Source of the DNA: Chloroflexota bacterium
GTDB lineage: Bacteria; Chloroflexota; Dehalococcoidia; UBA3495
Assembly (NCBI GenBank): GCA_002707185.1
Contig: PAMF01000041.1
Location: 10,683 to 21,630, forward strand
Direction: 5' to 3'
Length of the DNA stretch: 10,948 nucleotides
Shown here: positions 1-6,170 of the stretch, piece by piece
Numbering within the stretch: the first letter of the stretch is position 1
How the letters are laid out: each line of letters opens with the position of its first letter
Program-made: the position numbers and the translations under genes
The notes under the pieces: generated by a model
What the model was told of the DNA's origin: nothing
What the model saw: only the letters and a program-made list of their open reading frames with translations
The model's database searches: none

Positions 1-323
1 GCCGCAACATGGGTGTCGAATAAATTGTTGATACGGAATCCATAGTCTCGATCCAATGATCTGAGGTCATAATCACTACCGTGAAGTACTTTCACAATGT
101 CTGGGTTAGATAAAATCGAACCTAACTTCGCTAGATTAATTATTTTAAGGGGATCTATGATGAATGTATCTTGTCGTGTACCTATTTGTATGAGACAAGT
201 ACGCTCACGATAGCAATATAAGCTATTAGATTCTGTATCTATAGCCAGTTCGGGCTCGTCACTTAATGTAGACGATAATTCATCCCATGCAAATTGATCT
301 TCTATTAAAAATATTTCTGCCAA
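1..323 (-). CDS. rnd: Ribonuclease D-type 3'-5' exonuclease, N-terminal part (runs off left edge)
   Basis: Reading the minus strand from a TTG at 323 gives 107 codons, open to the window edge. The protein matches the DEDD exonuclease fold of ribonuclease D. Motif Exo I is AIDTES with the metal-binding D29 and E31. The region around CLIQIG (residues 43-48) is the usual following strand. Exo II is HGSDYDLRSL with D86 aligning with the catalytic Asp of E. coli RNase D, and FDTHVAA follows as in that family. The Exo III motif and any HRDC domain would lie beyond the edge. The family trims 3' ends of tRNA and other structured RNA in the cytoplasm. The TTG start is favoured because the frame is closed by a TAA only six codons upstream, no ATG or GTG is available, and GGAG sits 7 nt before it. 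The gene is divergent from the HpcH/HpaI aldolase gene. A WRN-like exonuclease-only protein is possible, since the C-terminus is not seen. Confidence 0.9.
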   Translation of the reverse strand, partial: MAEIFLIEDQFAWDELSSTLSDEPELAIDTESNSLYCYRERTCLIQIGTRQDTFIIDPLKIINLAKLGSILSNPDIVKVLHGSDYDLRSLDRDYGFRINNLFDTHVA

Positions 324-378
324 CGCCCGGCTCCAACGTTATTTGACATAACAATCATGCTGAATACTAGACGATGAA

Positions 379-407
379 ATTATATCAAACGCATCCAACA
401 CTTTTAA
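379..407 (-). promoter_or_regulatory. Sigma70-like promoter for the ribonuclease D gene
   Basis: On the minus strand, TTAAAA (407-402) and a perfect TATAAT (384-379) are separated by 17 nt. The -10 box is preceded by TGA, an extended -10 (TGn). The predicted transcription start is near 372, giving a leader of about 50 nt before the TTG start at 323. This is a consensus match read by eye, not a mapped promoter. Confidence 0.55.
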
Positions 408-436
408 TCGAAATTATTAGTGGATTATCAGTATCT

Positions 437-464
437 TTGCTACGATAAAAGCGGATGCTATACT
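437..464 (+). promoter_or_regulatory. Sigma70-like promoter for the HpcH/HpaI aldolase gene
   Basis: TTGCTA (437-442) and TATACT (459-464) are 16 nt apart, and TG at 456-457 makes an extended -10. The predicted start of transcription near 471 leaves a leader of about 68 nt before the ATG at 539. It lies back to back with the promoter proposed for the ribonuclease D gene, so the 324-538 gap is a divergent control region. No clear operator was seen there. Confidence 0.5.
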
Positions 465-538
465 CAAGTTGCGATTCTCATTAGAATAATATTCCAGAAA
501 ATGGTTGTCAGACTAAAAATTAATAGATGAGGCTTTTT

Positions 539-1324
539 ATGAATGGAGCTGAATTAAAAGCTACTTTGAAATCCGGTGGCAGGGTATTTGGTACTATGTT
601 GAGCTTGAGTCGTAATCCCAAGTGGATACCTGAGCTAGCTAACGTAGGGTTAGATTATGTAGTTATAGACACCGAACACGGTGCCAGGAGTCGGGGTGAG
701 TTGGCAGATTTTTTGACCACTCTTAATACTACAGGAGTTGTGCCAATAGTTAGGATACCCATTCCGGATTCCCACTATGTGACTATGATAGTGGATGCAG
801 GAGCCCAAGGGATTTTGGCCCCCTATTGTGAGACGGTTGAGGAAGTGAAGGAAGTAATAGGTGCTGCTAAATGGAGACCATTAAAGGGAGATGCCGTACG
901 GCGGGTAGTGGATACGGGAGAACACATAAGCGAAGATACCAGAGCCTATTTAGAAGAACGCAACAAAAATAGCGTGGTTATCATTGGTATAGAGAGTGTC
1001 CGTGCAGTTAACAATCTAGAAGAAATATTGAAAGTTGAAGGTATCGATGGTATTTTCGTTGGACCCAATGACATGAGCATTTCGTTGGGTATTCCTGATC
1101 AATATGATAAACCAGAATATAAAGATACTGTTAAAAAAGTTATTGATACCTCTGAGGCTCATGGTATTCCGGTATTGGTTCATCATCAGACGGCGGATCT
1201 ATCTAGTTACTGGATAGAGCAAGGGGCACGTTTCGTGCTACATACTACTGATAGACGCATATTAGCTGAGGGGTATAGATCGGATTTTAAACGCTTGCGA
1301 GATGTTGCTAAAGGGTTGGAATAA
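539..1324 (+). CDS. HpcH/HpaI-family aldolase (class II, metal-dependent)
   Basis: A 261-residue TIM-barrel lyase of the HpcH/HpaI aldolase/citrate lyase family. Members cleave 2-keto-3-deoxy or 4-hydroxy-2-oxo acids to pyruvate (or a related oxo acid) plus an aldehyde, using a divalent metal in the cytoplasm. Signature residues are in order: DTEHG with the catalytic H47, VRIP with the substrate-binding R72, GIESVRAV with the metal ligand E152, and GPNDMSIS with the metal ligand D178. Length is normal for the family. The frame also has an ATG at 527, but that ATG is part of the Shine-Dalgarno stretch (GAGG at 529-532, 6 nt before 539), and MNGAELK is how relatives usually begin, so the start at 539 is preferred. 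The aldehyde partner and exact substrate cannot be read from sequence. The gene is monocistronic as seen, ending 35 bp from the tail of a minus-strand operon. Tartronate-semialdehyde-forming or rhamnonate-type relatives remain possible. Confidence 0.92.
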   Translation: MNGAELKATLKSGGRVFGTMLSLSRNPKWIPELANVGLDYVVIDTEHGARSRGELADFLTTLNTTGVVPIVRIPIPDSHYVTMIVDAGAQGILAPYCETVEEVKEVIGAAKWRPLKGDAVRRVVDTGEHISEDTRAYLEERNKNSVVIIGIESVRAVNNLEEILKVEGIDGIFVGPNDMSISLGIPDQYDKPEYKDTVKKVIDTSEAHGIPVLVHHQTADLSSYWIEQGARFVLHTTDRRILAEGYRSDFKRLRDVAKGLE

Positions 1325-1359
1325 TTTGAACCTAGTACAGTGGCGGATGTATTGATGCT

Positions 1360-1635
1360 CTAGGAACTGTTCCAGCGCTCTCGGAGACTTTCAACATATA
1401 CTTTGTCGTAATCTCCATGGTGGCCGGATTTAAGATTATCAACAAGTTCTTCGGCCCACAGGTAATCCACATCTGCCCATTGGATGGGATAAGGAGTTTG
1501 ATCAAAGAAACCGGTGATGGCTTGATTGGGATTGCCAGCCTCCATGTAGCCCATCATTTGGAAATTGTCATAAATGTTTCCTGATGCCGATATAAATTGG
1601 CCTTTCATTGCGGCCAAAATAATGAATTTAGGCAT
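1360..1635 (-). CDS. Unrecognised 91-residue protein, last gene of the thiolase operon
   Basis: I do not recognise a family. The protein is small, soluble-looking and rich in aromatic residues (several Phe, Tyr and Trp), with no signal peptide, no membrane segment and no cysteine. It starts with a strand-like PKFIILAAM and has an acidic, aromatic middle (WADVDYLWAEELVD, residues 53-66), a GHHGDYDKV stretch at 71-79 and a charged end (RERW). The ATG is backed by AAGGG 7 nt upstream. It begins 30 nt after the thiolase stop on the same strand, so co-transcription is very likely. A role alongside the thiolase is inference from position only. It is judged real because of its ribosome binding site, its operon position and a composition like that of its neighbours. 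Confidence 0.7.
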   Translation of the reverse strand: MPKFIILAAMKGQFISASGNIYDNFQMMGYMEAGNPNQAITGFFDQTPYPIQWADVDYLWAEELVDNLKSGHHGDYDKVYVESLRERWNSS

Positions 1636-1665
1636 GGGTAATCCCTTGGTTATTGTTTGAGGATC

Positions 1666-2844
1666 TTATTTAGATAATATATGGACTGTGGTCACATCTC
1701 CCGCCCCGGAACACTGTGCCAATCCTATCTTGGGTCCCGAAGATGGAGATCCGTGGCGTCCATTTACCTGCCGGTCTCCTGCTTCCTGACGAAGCTGTGT
1801 GACAGTTTCGTGTATCATCCGTATGCCAGTTGCACCGAAAGGATGGCCCATAGCTAAAAGACCACCATCCGTGTTGGTGGGTATATCGCCGTTTAACGCG
1901 GTACGGCCAGATTCAGTCGCTTTCCAGGCATCACCTTTTTCTATGATGTGAAGAGATTCCAACTGCTGAAGTTCGCCTATAGTGGATGCGTCGTGTACTT
2001 GTACTAAATCAACTTCCTCGGGTTTTATGTTGCTGCTTTGGTACGCTTCTATGGCGGCTGGTTCTGTACGGTAAGGACTGAATGCAGAGTGGTCGCTACC
2101 TCTCCCATTATAATTTCCTGACCGCAAAACGGCAGCAGATATGGTAATAGACCTCTCTTCATCGATACCATATTTCTTTAGAGACTCTTTTGCACAAAGC
2201 ACTGCAGCTGCAGATCCTTCACTAGTAGGGCAGCATTGGAATAAAGTTAAAGGATCTGCTATAAGCCTGGACTCTAATACCTCTTCAATCGTATAAATTT
2301 CGTTTCGGTGAGCAAATGGATTTAACGTAGCGTTTTGACGGGCTTTTACTGCTACCTGTGCGAGGGAACGATCCGTTGCTCCTGTTTCTTCCATGTACCT
2401 TCTCATTCGGAGAGCGTATCCTGCCATCATGTGATCTGATCCGATATATCTCTCAGGGCTTTCTGACGCAGTTACTGTGACTGGTCCACTTGGAACTTTT
2501 TCTGCTCCGAATGCTAATGCCAAATCGAACATTCCAGTAGTTACTCCCCAGTATGCTTGCCAGAAAGCAGTTGAACCACTTGAACATGCGTTTTCTACAT
2601 TTATGATTGGTATTCCCGTTAATCCTAAGGCTGATAATGCTGTTTCACCTATCGACATTCCTTGATAATATACGTGGCCAAAATATGCTACAGGAATATC
2701 TGACCATTTGATGCCGCCATCTACCAGAGCTTCCGTTACGGCATCCCGTGCCAGAGATGCCAGATCTCGCTCCGGGAATCTGCCGAACGGGTGTAATCCT
2801 ACTCCCGCTACAACAACTTCTCTTCCAGGTTTAAACTGAACCAT
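1666..2844 (-). CDS. SCP-x-type thiolase (acetyl-CoA acyltransferase-like, lipid-transfer thiolase family)
   Basis: A 392-residue thiolase of the SCP-x/non-specific lipid-transfer branch. Visible active-site elements are the nucleophilic C87 in NVENACSSGS, H284 in VHDAST (this branch carries HD where classical thiolases have NEAF), H334 in the GHP motif (GGLLAMGHPFGATG), and the second cysteine C378 in AQCSGAG. All classical catalytic positions are therefore present, so thiolytic cleavage of a 3-oxoacyl-CoA or the reverse condensation is plausible. The family acts on branched or steroid-like acyl-CoA in some bacteria. The gene lies 45 nt downstream of a DUF35 gene and 30 nt upstream of a small unknown gene. 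A thiolase next to a DUF35 protein is a recurrent pair, in which DUF35 binds the thiolase and helps channel the CoA substrate. AGAGGG 8 nt before the ATG supports the start. The chain substrate cannot be stated. Confidence 0.93.
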   Translation of the reverse strand: MVQFKPGREVVVAGVGLHPFGRFPERDLASLARDAVTEALVDGGIKWSDIPVAYFGHVYYQGMSIGETALSALGLTGIPIINVENACSSGSTAFWQAYWGVTTGMFDLALAFGAEKVPSGPVTVTASESPERYIGSDHMMAGYALRMRRYMEETGATDRSLAQVAVKARQNATLNPFAHRNEIYTIEEVLESRLIADPLTLFQCCPTSEGSAAAVLCAKESLKKYGIDEERSITISAAVLRSGNYNGRGSDHSAFSPYRTEPAAIEAYQSSNIKPEEVDLVQVHDASTIGELQQLESLHIIEKGDAWKATESGRTALNGDIPTNTDGGLLAMGHPFGATGIRMIHETVTQLRQEAGDRQVNGRHGSPSSGPKIGLAQCSGAGDVTTVHILSK

Positions 2845-2889
2845 AAAAAACGCCCTCTTAATTAGTCGTGATATCTACACTATAATTTG

Positions 2890-3318
2890 TCATGAACTAG
2901 GTTTCCATTTATATACAGATATTACCCTGTTATTTTCAGGAATAGGGACTAACTCTATAGCGAGGTCCATTTGCATGCCTATCTTAATGTCACTATATGC
3001 GCATTCAATGACCTCTGCTAGAACATGTGGCCCCTCTGGTAGTTCGACTTCTCCGAGCGTATAGGGTACTCTGCCGGGCCACTCTCGAGGCGGTACTCTA
3101 ACTACGGTATAACTATAGAGTGTACCCTGTTTATCTAGTTGGATGGGCTCAAGATCGTTTGAAGTACATGATTGACAAAAAGTTGCTAATCCAAACACTG
3201 ATACGTTGCAAGATTTGCACCGATGACCCCGTAATACTCCTTGAGTCCCAGTATTGTCAGTGAGTTCGAGTCTGCTTGGATCGACAGATTGTGCTATTCC
3301 TGTTGTATTATTCGCCAT
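2890..3318 (-). CDS. DUF35 OB-fold / zinc-ribbon acyl-CoA-associated protein
   Basis: A 142-residue two-domain protein. The N-terminal rubredoxin-like zinc ribbon is shown by C34 and C37 (GHRCKSC) and C48 and C51 (FCQSC). The OB-fold follows from about residue 58, with GTLYSYTVVRVPP, PYTLGEVELPEG and VLAEV typical of the family. DUF35 proteins partner thiolases and thiolase-like aldolases, act as CoA-substrate shuttles or stabilisers, and have no known catalysis alone. The gene is first in a minus-strand operon with the thiolase 45 nt downstream, the expected partner. The start is uncertain. An ATG at 3330 gives 146 residues but has no Shine-Dalgarno before it. The ATG at 3318 has a GGGA-containing stretch 6 nt upstream and is preferred. 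The end lies on a TGA at 2892-2890. Family assignment is secure; the start is about 65 percent sure. Confidence 0.88.
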   Translation of the reverse strand: MANNTTGIAQSVDPSRLELTDNTGTQGVLRGHRCKSCNVSVFGLATFCQSCTSNDLEPIQLDKQGTLYSYTVVRVPPREWPGRVPYTLGEVELPEGPHVLAEVIECAYSDIKIGMQMDLAIELVPIPENNRVISVYKWKPSS

Positions 3319-3375
3319 GTGCAATCCCATGAAATTAATGTTTAATTAAGGGTAGTTGTTTAAGACATCTGGGTC

Positions 3376-3404
3376 AGGTTAAGCTAGCACTCAAAGTGTG
3401 TCAA
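3376..3404 (-). promoter_or_regulatory. Sigma70-like promoter for the DUF35-thiolase operon
   Basis: On the minus strand a perfect TTGACA (3404-3399) is followed after 17 nt by TAACCT (3381-3376), a weak -10. The predicted start near 3369 gives a leader of about 50 nt before the ATG at 3318. The -35 box is only 16 bp from the -35 box proposed for the divergent ligase gene. Confidence 0.45.
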
Positions 3405-3420
3405 CCGAGATAAAGTTCTA

Positions 3421-3449
3421 TTGACCCGGTCCTTGGCTCATGATAATTT
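3421..3449 (+). promoter_or_regulatory. Sigma70-like promoter for the CaiC-like ligase gene
   Basis: TTGACC (3421-3426) is followed after 17 nt by TAATTT (3444-3449). An alternative -10, GATAAT (3442-3447), is closer to consensus but at 15 nt spacing. Transcription would start near 3455, upstream of the palindrome at 3471-3490, with a leader of about 70 nt before the ATG at 3528. Confidence 0.4.
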
Positions 3450-3470
3450 GGCCACATTGAACGTCGGTCG

Positions 3471-3490
3471 CCCTATATGATCTCATAGGG
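3471..3490. promoter_or_regulatory. Operator-like imperfect palindrome between promoter and ligase start
   Basis: CCCTAT and ATAGGG form perfect 6 bp arms around a centre containing the palindrome GATC, so 16 of 20 positions are symmetric. It lies 37 bp before the ligase ATG and just downstream of the proposed promoter, where a repressor would block elongation. It could also form a weak hairpin in the leader. No regulator gene is in the window. Confidence 0.35.
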
Positions 3491-3527
3491 AACGAAATCC
3501 TAAATAACTGCTATTAAAGGATCTTAG

Positions 3528-5159
3528 ATGAACGGATATAAGAGTCAACCTTGGAACATGTCGATTGGGGAGTTTTTTAGGAATGCAGTTAAGGAAAACT
3601 CCACGGGAGTGTTTATTGAGATCTCGGGGAAAAAAATTACCTATCAGGAATGTTTTGATCGGTCATTGCAAACCGCGGCTATGTTCAGGGAATTTGGCAT
3701 CACTAAGGGGGACAGAGTAGCTTTATTTTTGCCCAACTGTCCTGAATTTCTATATTGTTGGTTTGGGTTATCTATGATAGGCGCGATCAGTGTACCGATT
3801 AACACTGCTTACAAAAAGGATGAGACTTTTTACATTCTGGATAACTCAGATGCATCAGCCTTCGTAGCCCATCAAACCCTTTTATCTGTTGCGGTTCCGG
3901 CGGGACAAATGTCGAAAAATCTGAAAGCCCAGTTGTACGTCCTAGATGGAAATGTTGGTGGATTAGAAACAACTACGAACATGAAGGATTGGAAGGAATT
4001 TTACGAATGTTGGGATTCCCAACCATCTGAGGATCTTGATAATACTGTGTTACCAGATGACATTTCTATGTTGGTTTATACATCGGGCACTACCGGAAAC
4101 CCGAAAGGGGTTCAGGTGACTCATCTGATGTATGTGGCCGCTGGGCAAGGATTTGCTTATTGGACTCACGCGACGTCACGCGACAGATTTTTTACATGTC
4201 TTCCATATTTCCATGCTAACGCACAATATTATTCAACTATGGGAACCATGGCTGCAGGGGCCACTTTGATTGTAGAGAGTAGGTTTAGTGCCTCCCGTTT
4301 TTGGTCTCAGGTTAAAGAATCCCGAGCGACGGTTGTTAATTTTATTGGCATGATGATGCCGGTACTTTCAAAGCAACCTTCATCTCATGATGACAGAGAA
4401 AACGAAGTTCGCTTGTTTTATGGATCACCAGCTTTCTCCAAAGAATTTTTAGAGGAGTTCCAGGAACGATTCGGGACTCAAATTATTGTTGGATTTGGGA
4501 TGACCGAGACGTGTTATGGAACCATAGAGGAATTGGGAGATTTCAGACGGTCCAATTCATCCGGATTACCCAGAAAACATCCGGATGAGGGTTTTGTGAA
4601 TCAGTTGAAAATTGCTGATGAACTAGGGAATGCTCTGCCTACGGGGCAAGTTGGTGAGATATCCATCAAGAACCCTGCTATTACCCCTGGATATTGGCGA
4701 AATGAAGAACAATCTAGATTATCTCTACGTGATGGATGGCTTTACACTGGAGATCTTGGCTGGTTAGATGAGGACGGGTACTTATATTTTGTAGACCGGA
4801 AGAAGGATGTTATAAGACGTAGAGGAGAAAACATATCTTCTCAGGAAGTAGAGGACGTAATTAAACGGCACGCATCAGTGCTAGATTGCGCCGTAATCGC
4901 GGTCCCTTCAGAGTTAGGTGAAGATGAAGTGAAAGCATACGTGTTGCCTAGAGATGGGATCAAACTTCAACCAGAGGATATTATCTATTGGTGTGCCGAT
5001 AATCTAGCTTATTTTAAATGCCCTCGTTACATAGAGTTAAGAGAAGATCTTCCTAGAACACCCAGTCTGAGGGTTCGGAAGGATGTGTTAAGGCAAGAAC
5101 GAGATGACTTGGTTCAGGGGTGTTTCGACAGGGAGCAGGCAGGGATAGTTATCAGGTAG
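3528..5159 (+). CDS. CaiC-like AMP-forming acyl-CoA synthetase (ligase)
   Basis: A 543-residue adenylate-forming enzyme that would activate a carboxylic acid with ATP and then load it on CoA. Core motifs are visible in order: the A3 P-loop YTSGTTGNPKG (184-194), A5 GFGMTET (322-328), A7 YTGD with D409 and A8 RKKDVIRRRGENIS (424-437). The N-terminal stretch NCPEFLYCWFGLSMIGAISV (70-89) and the central FSASRFWSQV (253-262) closely resemble the carnitine/crotonobetaine-CoA ligase CaiC, so this is the nearest known family, though the acid is unknown. The usual A10 motif, Pro-x4-Gly-Lys, reads PRTPSLRVRK (509-518). The catalytic-lysine position is therefore R515 and the preceding Gly is L514. K518 lies three residues on. 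AAAGGA 6 nt before the ATG supports the start. The gene is divergent from the DUF35-thiolase operon, which suggests a shared pathway. A CaiB-like transferase gene at the right edge is a second functional link. Confidence 0.92.
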   Translation: MNGYKSQPWNMSIGEFFRNAVKENSTGVFIEISGKKITYQECFDRSLQTAAMFREFGITKGDRVALFLPNCPEFLYCWFGLSMIGAISVPINTAYKKDETFYILDNSDASAFVAHQTLLSVAVPAGQMSKNLKAQLYVLDGNVGGLETTTNMKDWKEFYECWDSQPSEDLDNTVLPDDISMLVYTSGTTGNPKGVQVTHLMYVAAGQGFAYWTHATSRDRFFTCLPYFHANAQYYSTMGTMAAGATLIVESRFSASRFWSQVKESRATVVNFIGMMMPVLSKQPSSHDDRENEVRLFYGSPAFSKEFLEEFQERFGTQIIVGFGMTETCYGTIEELGDFRRSNSSGLPRKHPDEGFVNQLKIADELGNALPTGQVGEISIKNPAITPGYWRNEEQSRLSLRDGWLYTGDLGWLDEDGYLYFVDRKKDVIRRRGENISSQEVEDVIKRHASVLDCAVIAVPSELGEDEVKAYVLPRDGIKLQPEDIIYWCADNLAYFKCPRYIELREDLPRTPSLRVRKDVLRQERDDLVQGCFDREQAGIVIR

Positions 5160-5184
5160 CGACTATATGATCTTGAGCTTACCG

Positions 5185-5202
5185 CGATTATATTAGTAAT
5201 CG
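5185..5202. repeat. Short inverted repeat in the ligase-EVE gap
   Basis: CGATTA (5185-5190) and TAATCG (5197-5202) are perfect 6 bp arms around a 6 nt loop. The stem is AT-rich and has no T-run after it on either strand, so it is not a convincing terminator. It may be an operator or a weak hairpin ahead of the EVE gene. Confidence 0.3.
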
Positions 5203-5234
5203 GAACAAAGAAACACTGTATGAGGGGTATCATT

Positions 5235-5702
5235 GTGGAAAGAAAATTTTGGCTCTTTAAATCTGAACCCACTGCGTACTCTCTTGACGATTTATTCAAT
5301 GAGGATGATCAGACTGCAGAATGGGATGGAGTTCGGAATTATCAAGTCCGCAATTTTATGCGAGATGAGATGAAAGTGGGGGATTTTGTTTTATTTTATC
5401 ACAGCAATGCGAAGCCTACTGCTGTGGTGGGTACTGCGACTATAGTAGGGGAATCCTACCCTGATGTTACAGCCTGGGATTCTAATGCAAAATATTACGA
5501 CCCCAAGGCTTCACCTGATAACCCAATTTGGCTGGTCGTAGACATCAAAGCAAACACCAAGTTTTCGAGGCCAGTAACCCTGGCGGAGATAAAAGGGAAT
5601 CCAGTGTTTGCTGATATGTTACTAATACGAAAAGGTATGAGACTTTCGGTTCAACCCGTTAGCCAGATTGACTACGACCGTATTGTCGAACTAGGCGGCT
5701 AG
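5235..5702 (+). CDS. EVE-domain protein (thymocyte nuclear protein 1-like)
   Basis: A 155-residue single-domain protein of the EVE/PUA-like fold. Landmarks are FWLFKSEP at 5-12, the hallmark WDGVRNYQVRN at 30-40, MKVGDFVLFYHSN at 46-58, W99 in PIWLVVDI, and RLSVQPVS at 136-143. These form the family's nucleobase-binding pocket, proposed to recognise modified bases in DNA or RNA. The bacterial role is unclear. The preferred start is the GTG at 5235, because GAGGGG lies 7 nt before it and relatives start close to the KFWLFKSEP block. The in-frame ATG at 5220 overlaps the edge of that Shine-Dalgarno stretch and would add five residues. The gene begins 75 nt after the ligase stop and may be co-transcribed, but no functional link to acyl-CoA metabolism is evident. 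It ends 5 bp from the tail of the convergent VOC gene. Confidence 0.93.
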   Translation: MERKFWLFKSEPTAYSLDDLFNEDDQTAEWDGVRNYQVRNFMRDEMKVGDFVLFYHSNAKPTAVVGTATIVGESYPDVTAWDSNAKYYDPKASPDNPIWLVVDIKANTKFSRPVTLAEIKGNPVFADMLLIRKGMRLSVQPVSQIDYDRIVELGG

Positions 5703-5707
5703 TCAGT

Positions 5708-6115
5708 CTAAGTATATATCATCCATTCCAAGAGGTTCTCATCTGGATCACGGGCGTACATGCTCACAGCAGGGAGTATTCCGTTTTTGCGTGCGCCTTT
5801 TCTAGCCCCTGGCCCACGGATCACTTCGACCCCTGAATCGCTTAACATTTTTTGACATTCTTCCACGCTGCCTTCCCAAACAAAACAAATATCTGTGCAA
5901 CCCGGGACTGCTGTTGGTCCCTTGTAGGAAGCAGTGTAACCCTCAGGGTGGACGTTGATTTTGGAATCACCTATTTGTATAGAGAAAATATTAGCTGTAC
6001 CAGAACGCCACTCTGCCTCGTCGTTAATTGTGAACCCAAGTTTCTTATAAAACTGGATGAGGCGTTCTGCGTTTGCTGTGGGCATTGCTATGTGATCAAT
6101 TCCTACAGTGGTCAT
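5708..6115 (-). CDS. VOC-fold protein, GLOD5/virulence-protein-like glyoxalase family
   Basis: A 135-residue vicinal-oxygen-chelate protein made of two beta-alpha-beta-beta-beta modules. Visible features are IDHIAMPT with the possible metal ligand H8, SKINVHPEG with H56, the family-typical stretch PTAVPGCTDICF (67-78), and a terminal RDPDENLLEWMIY with E130 in the fourth ligand position. The arrangement KINVH...PGCTDICF...RDPDENLLE matches the glyoxalase-domain 5 type. The third ligand position holds no obvious His or Gln (D75 is nearest). Reactions in this superfamily include isomerisation, dioxygenation and thiol transfer, and none can be chosen here. It lies 55 nt downstream of an alpha/beta hydrolase gene on the same strand and is probably co-transcribed. 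GGAG lies upstream of the ATG at a somewhat long spacing. Confidence 0.88.
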   Translation of the reverse strand: MTTVGIDHIAMPTANAERLIQFYKKLGFTINDEAEWRSGTANIFSIQIGDSKINVHPEGYTASYKGPTAVPGCTDICFVWEGSVEECQKMLSDSGVEVIRGPGARKGARKNGILPAVSMYARDPDENLLEWMIYT

Positions 6116-6170
6116 CCTTATATATGCTCCTCGTAAATTATTTGTGATCGGTAGGTGGATAGTTAAGATT

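Noticed and set aside
2477..2665. Open frame of 62 codons on the plus strand inside the thiolase gene
   Set aside because: It lies wholly within a well-supported thiolase gene on the other strand, and its product resembles nothing.
1666..2844. Ltp2-like steroid retro-aldolase instead of a thiolase
   Set aside because: DUF35 partners also occur with Ltp2-type aldolases, which have lost the thiolase cysteines. Here C87, H334 and C378 are all present, so thiolase is the better call.
3473..5173. 11-mer CTATATGATCT shared by the ligase leader (3473-3483) and the ligase-EVE gap (5163-5173)
   Set aside because: In about 11 kb several 11-base repeats are expected by chance, and the second copy lacks the palindromic right arm, so it is not counted as a second operator.
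5114..5299. Open frame of 61 codons on the minus strand across the ligase end and the EVE start
   Set aside because: It overlaps two real genes in antisense and has no protein features.
5852..6136. Open frame of 94 codons, plus strand, opposite the VOC gene
   Set aside because: It is the antisense shadow of a clear VOC protein. The product is cysteine-rich by chance and has no recognisable motif.
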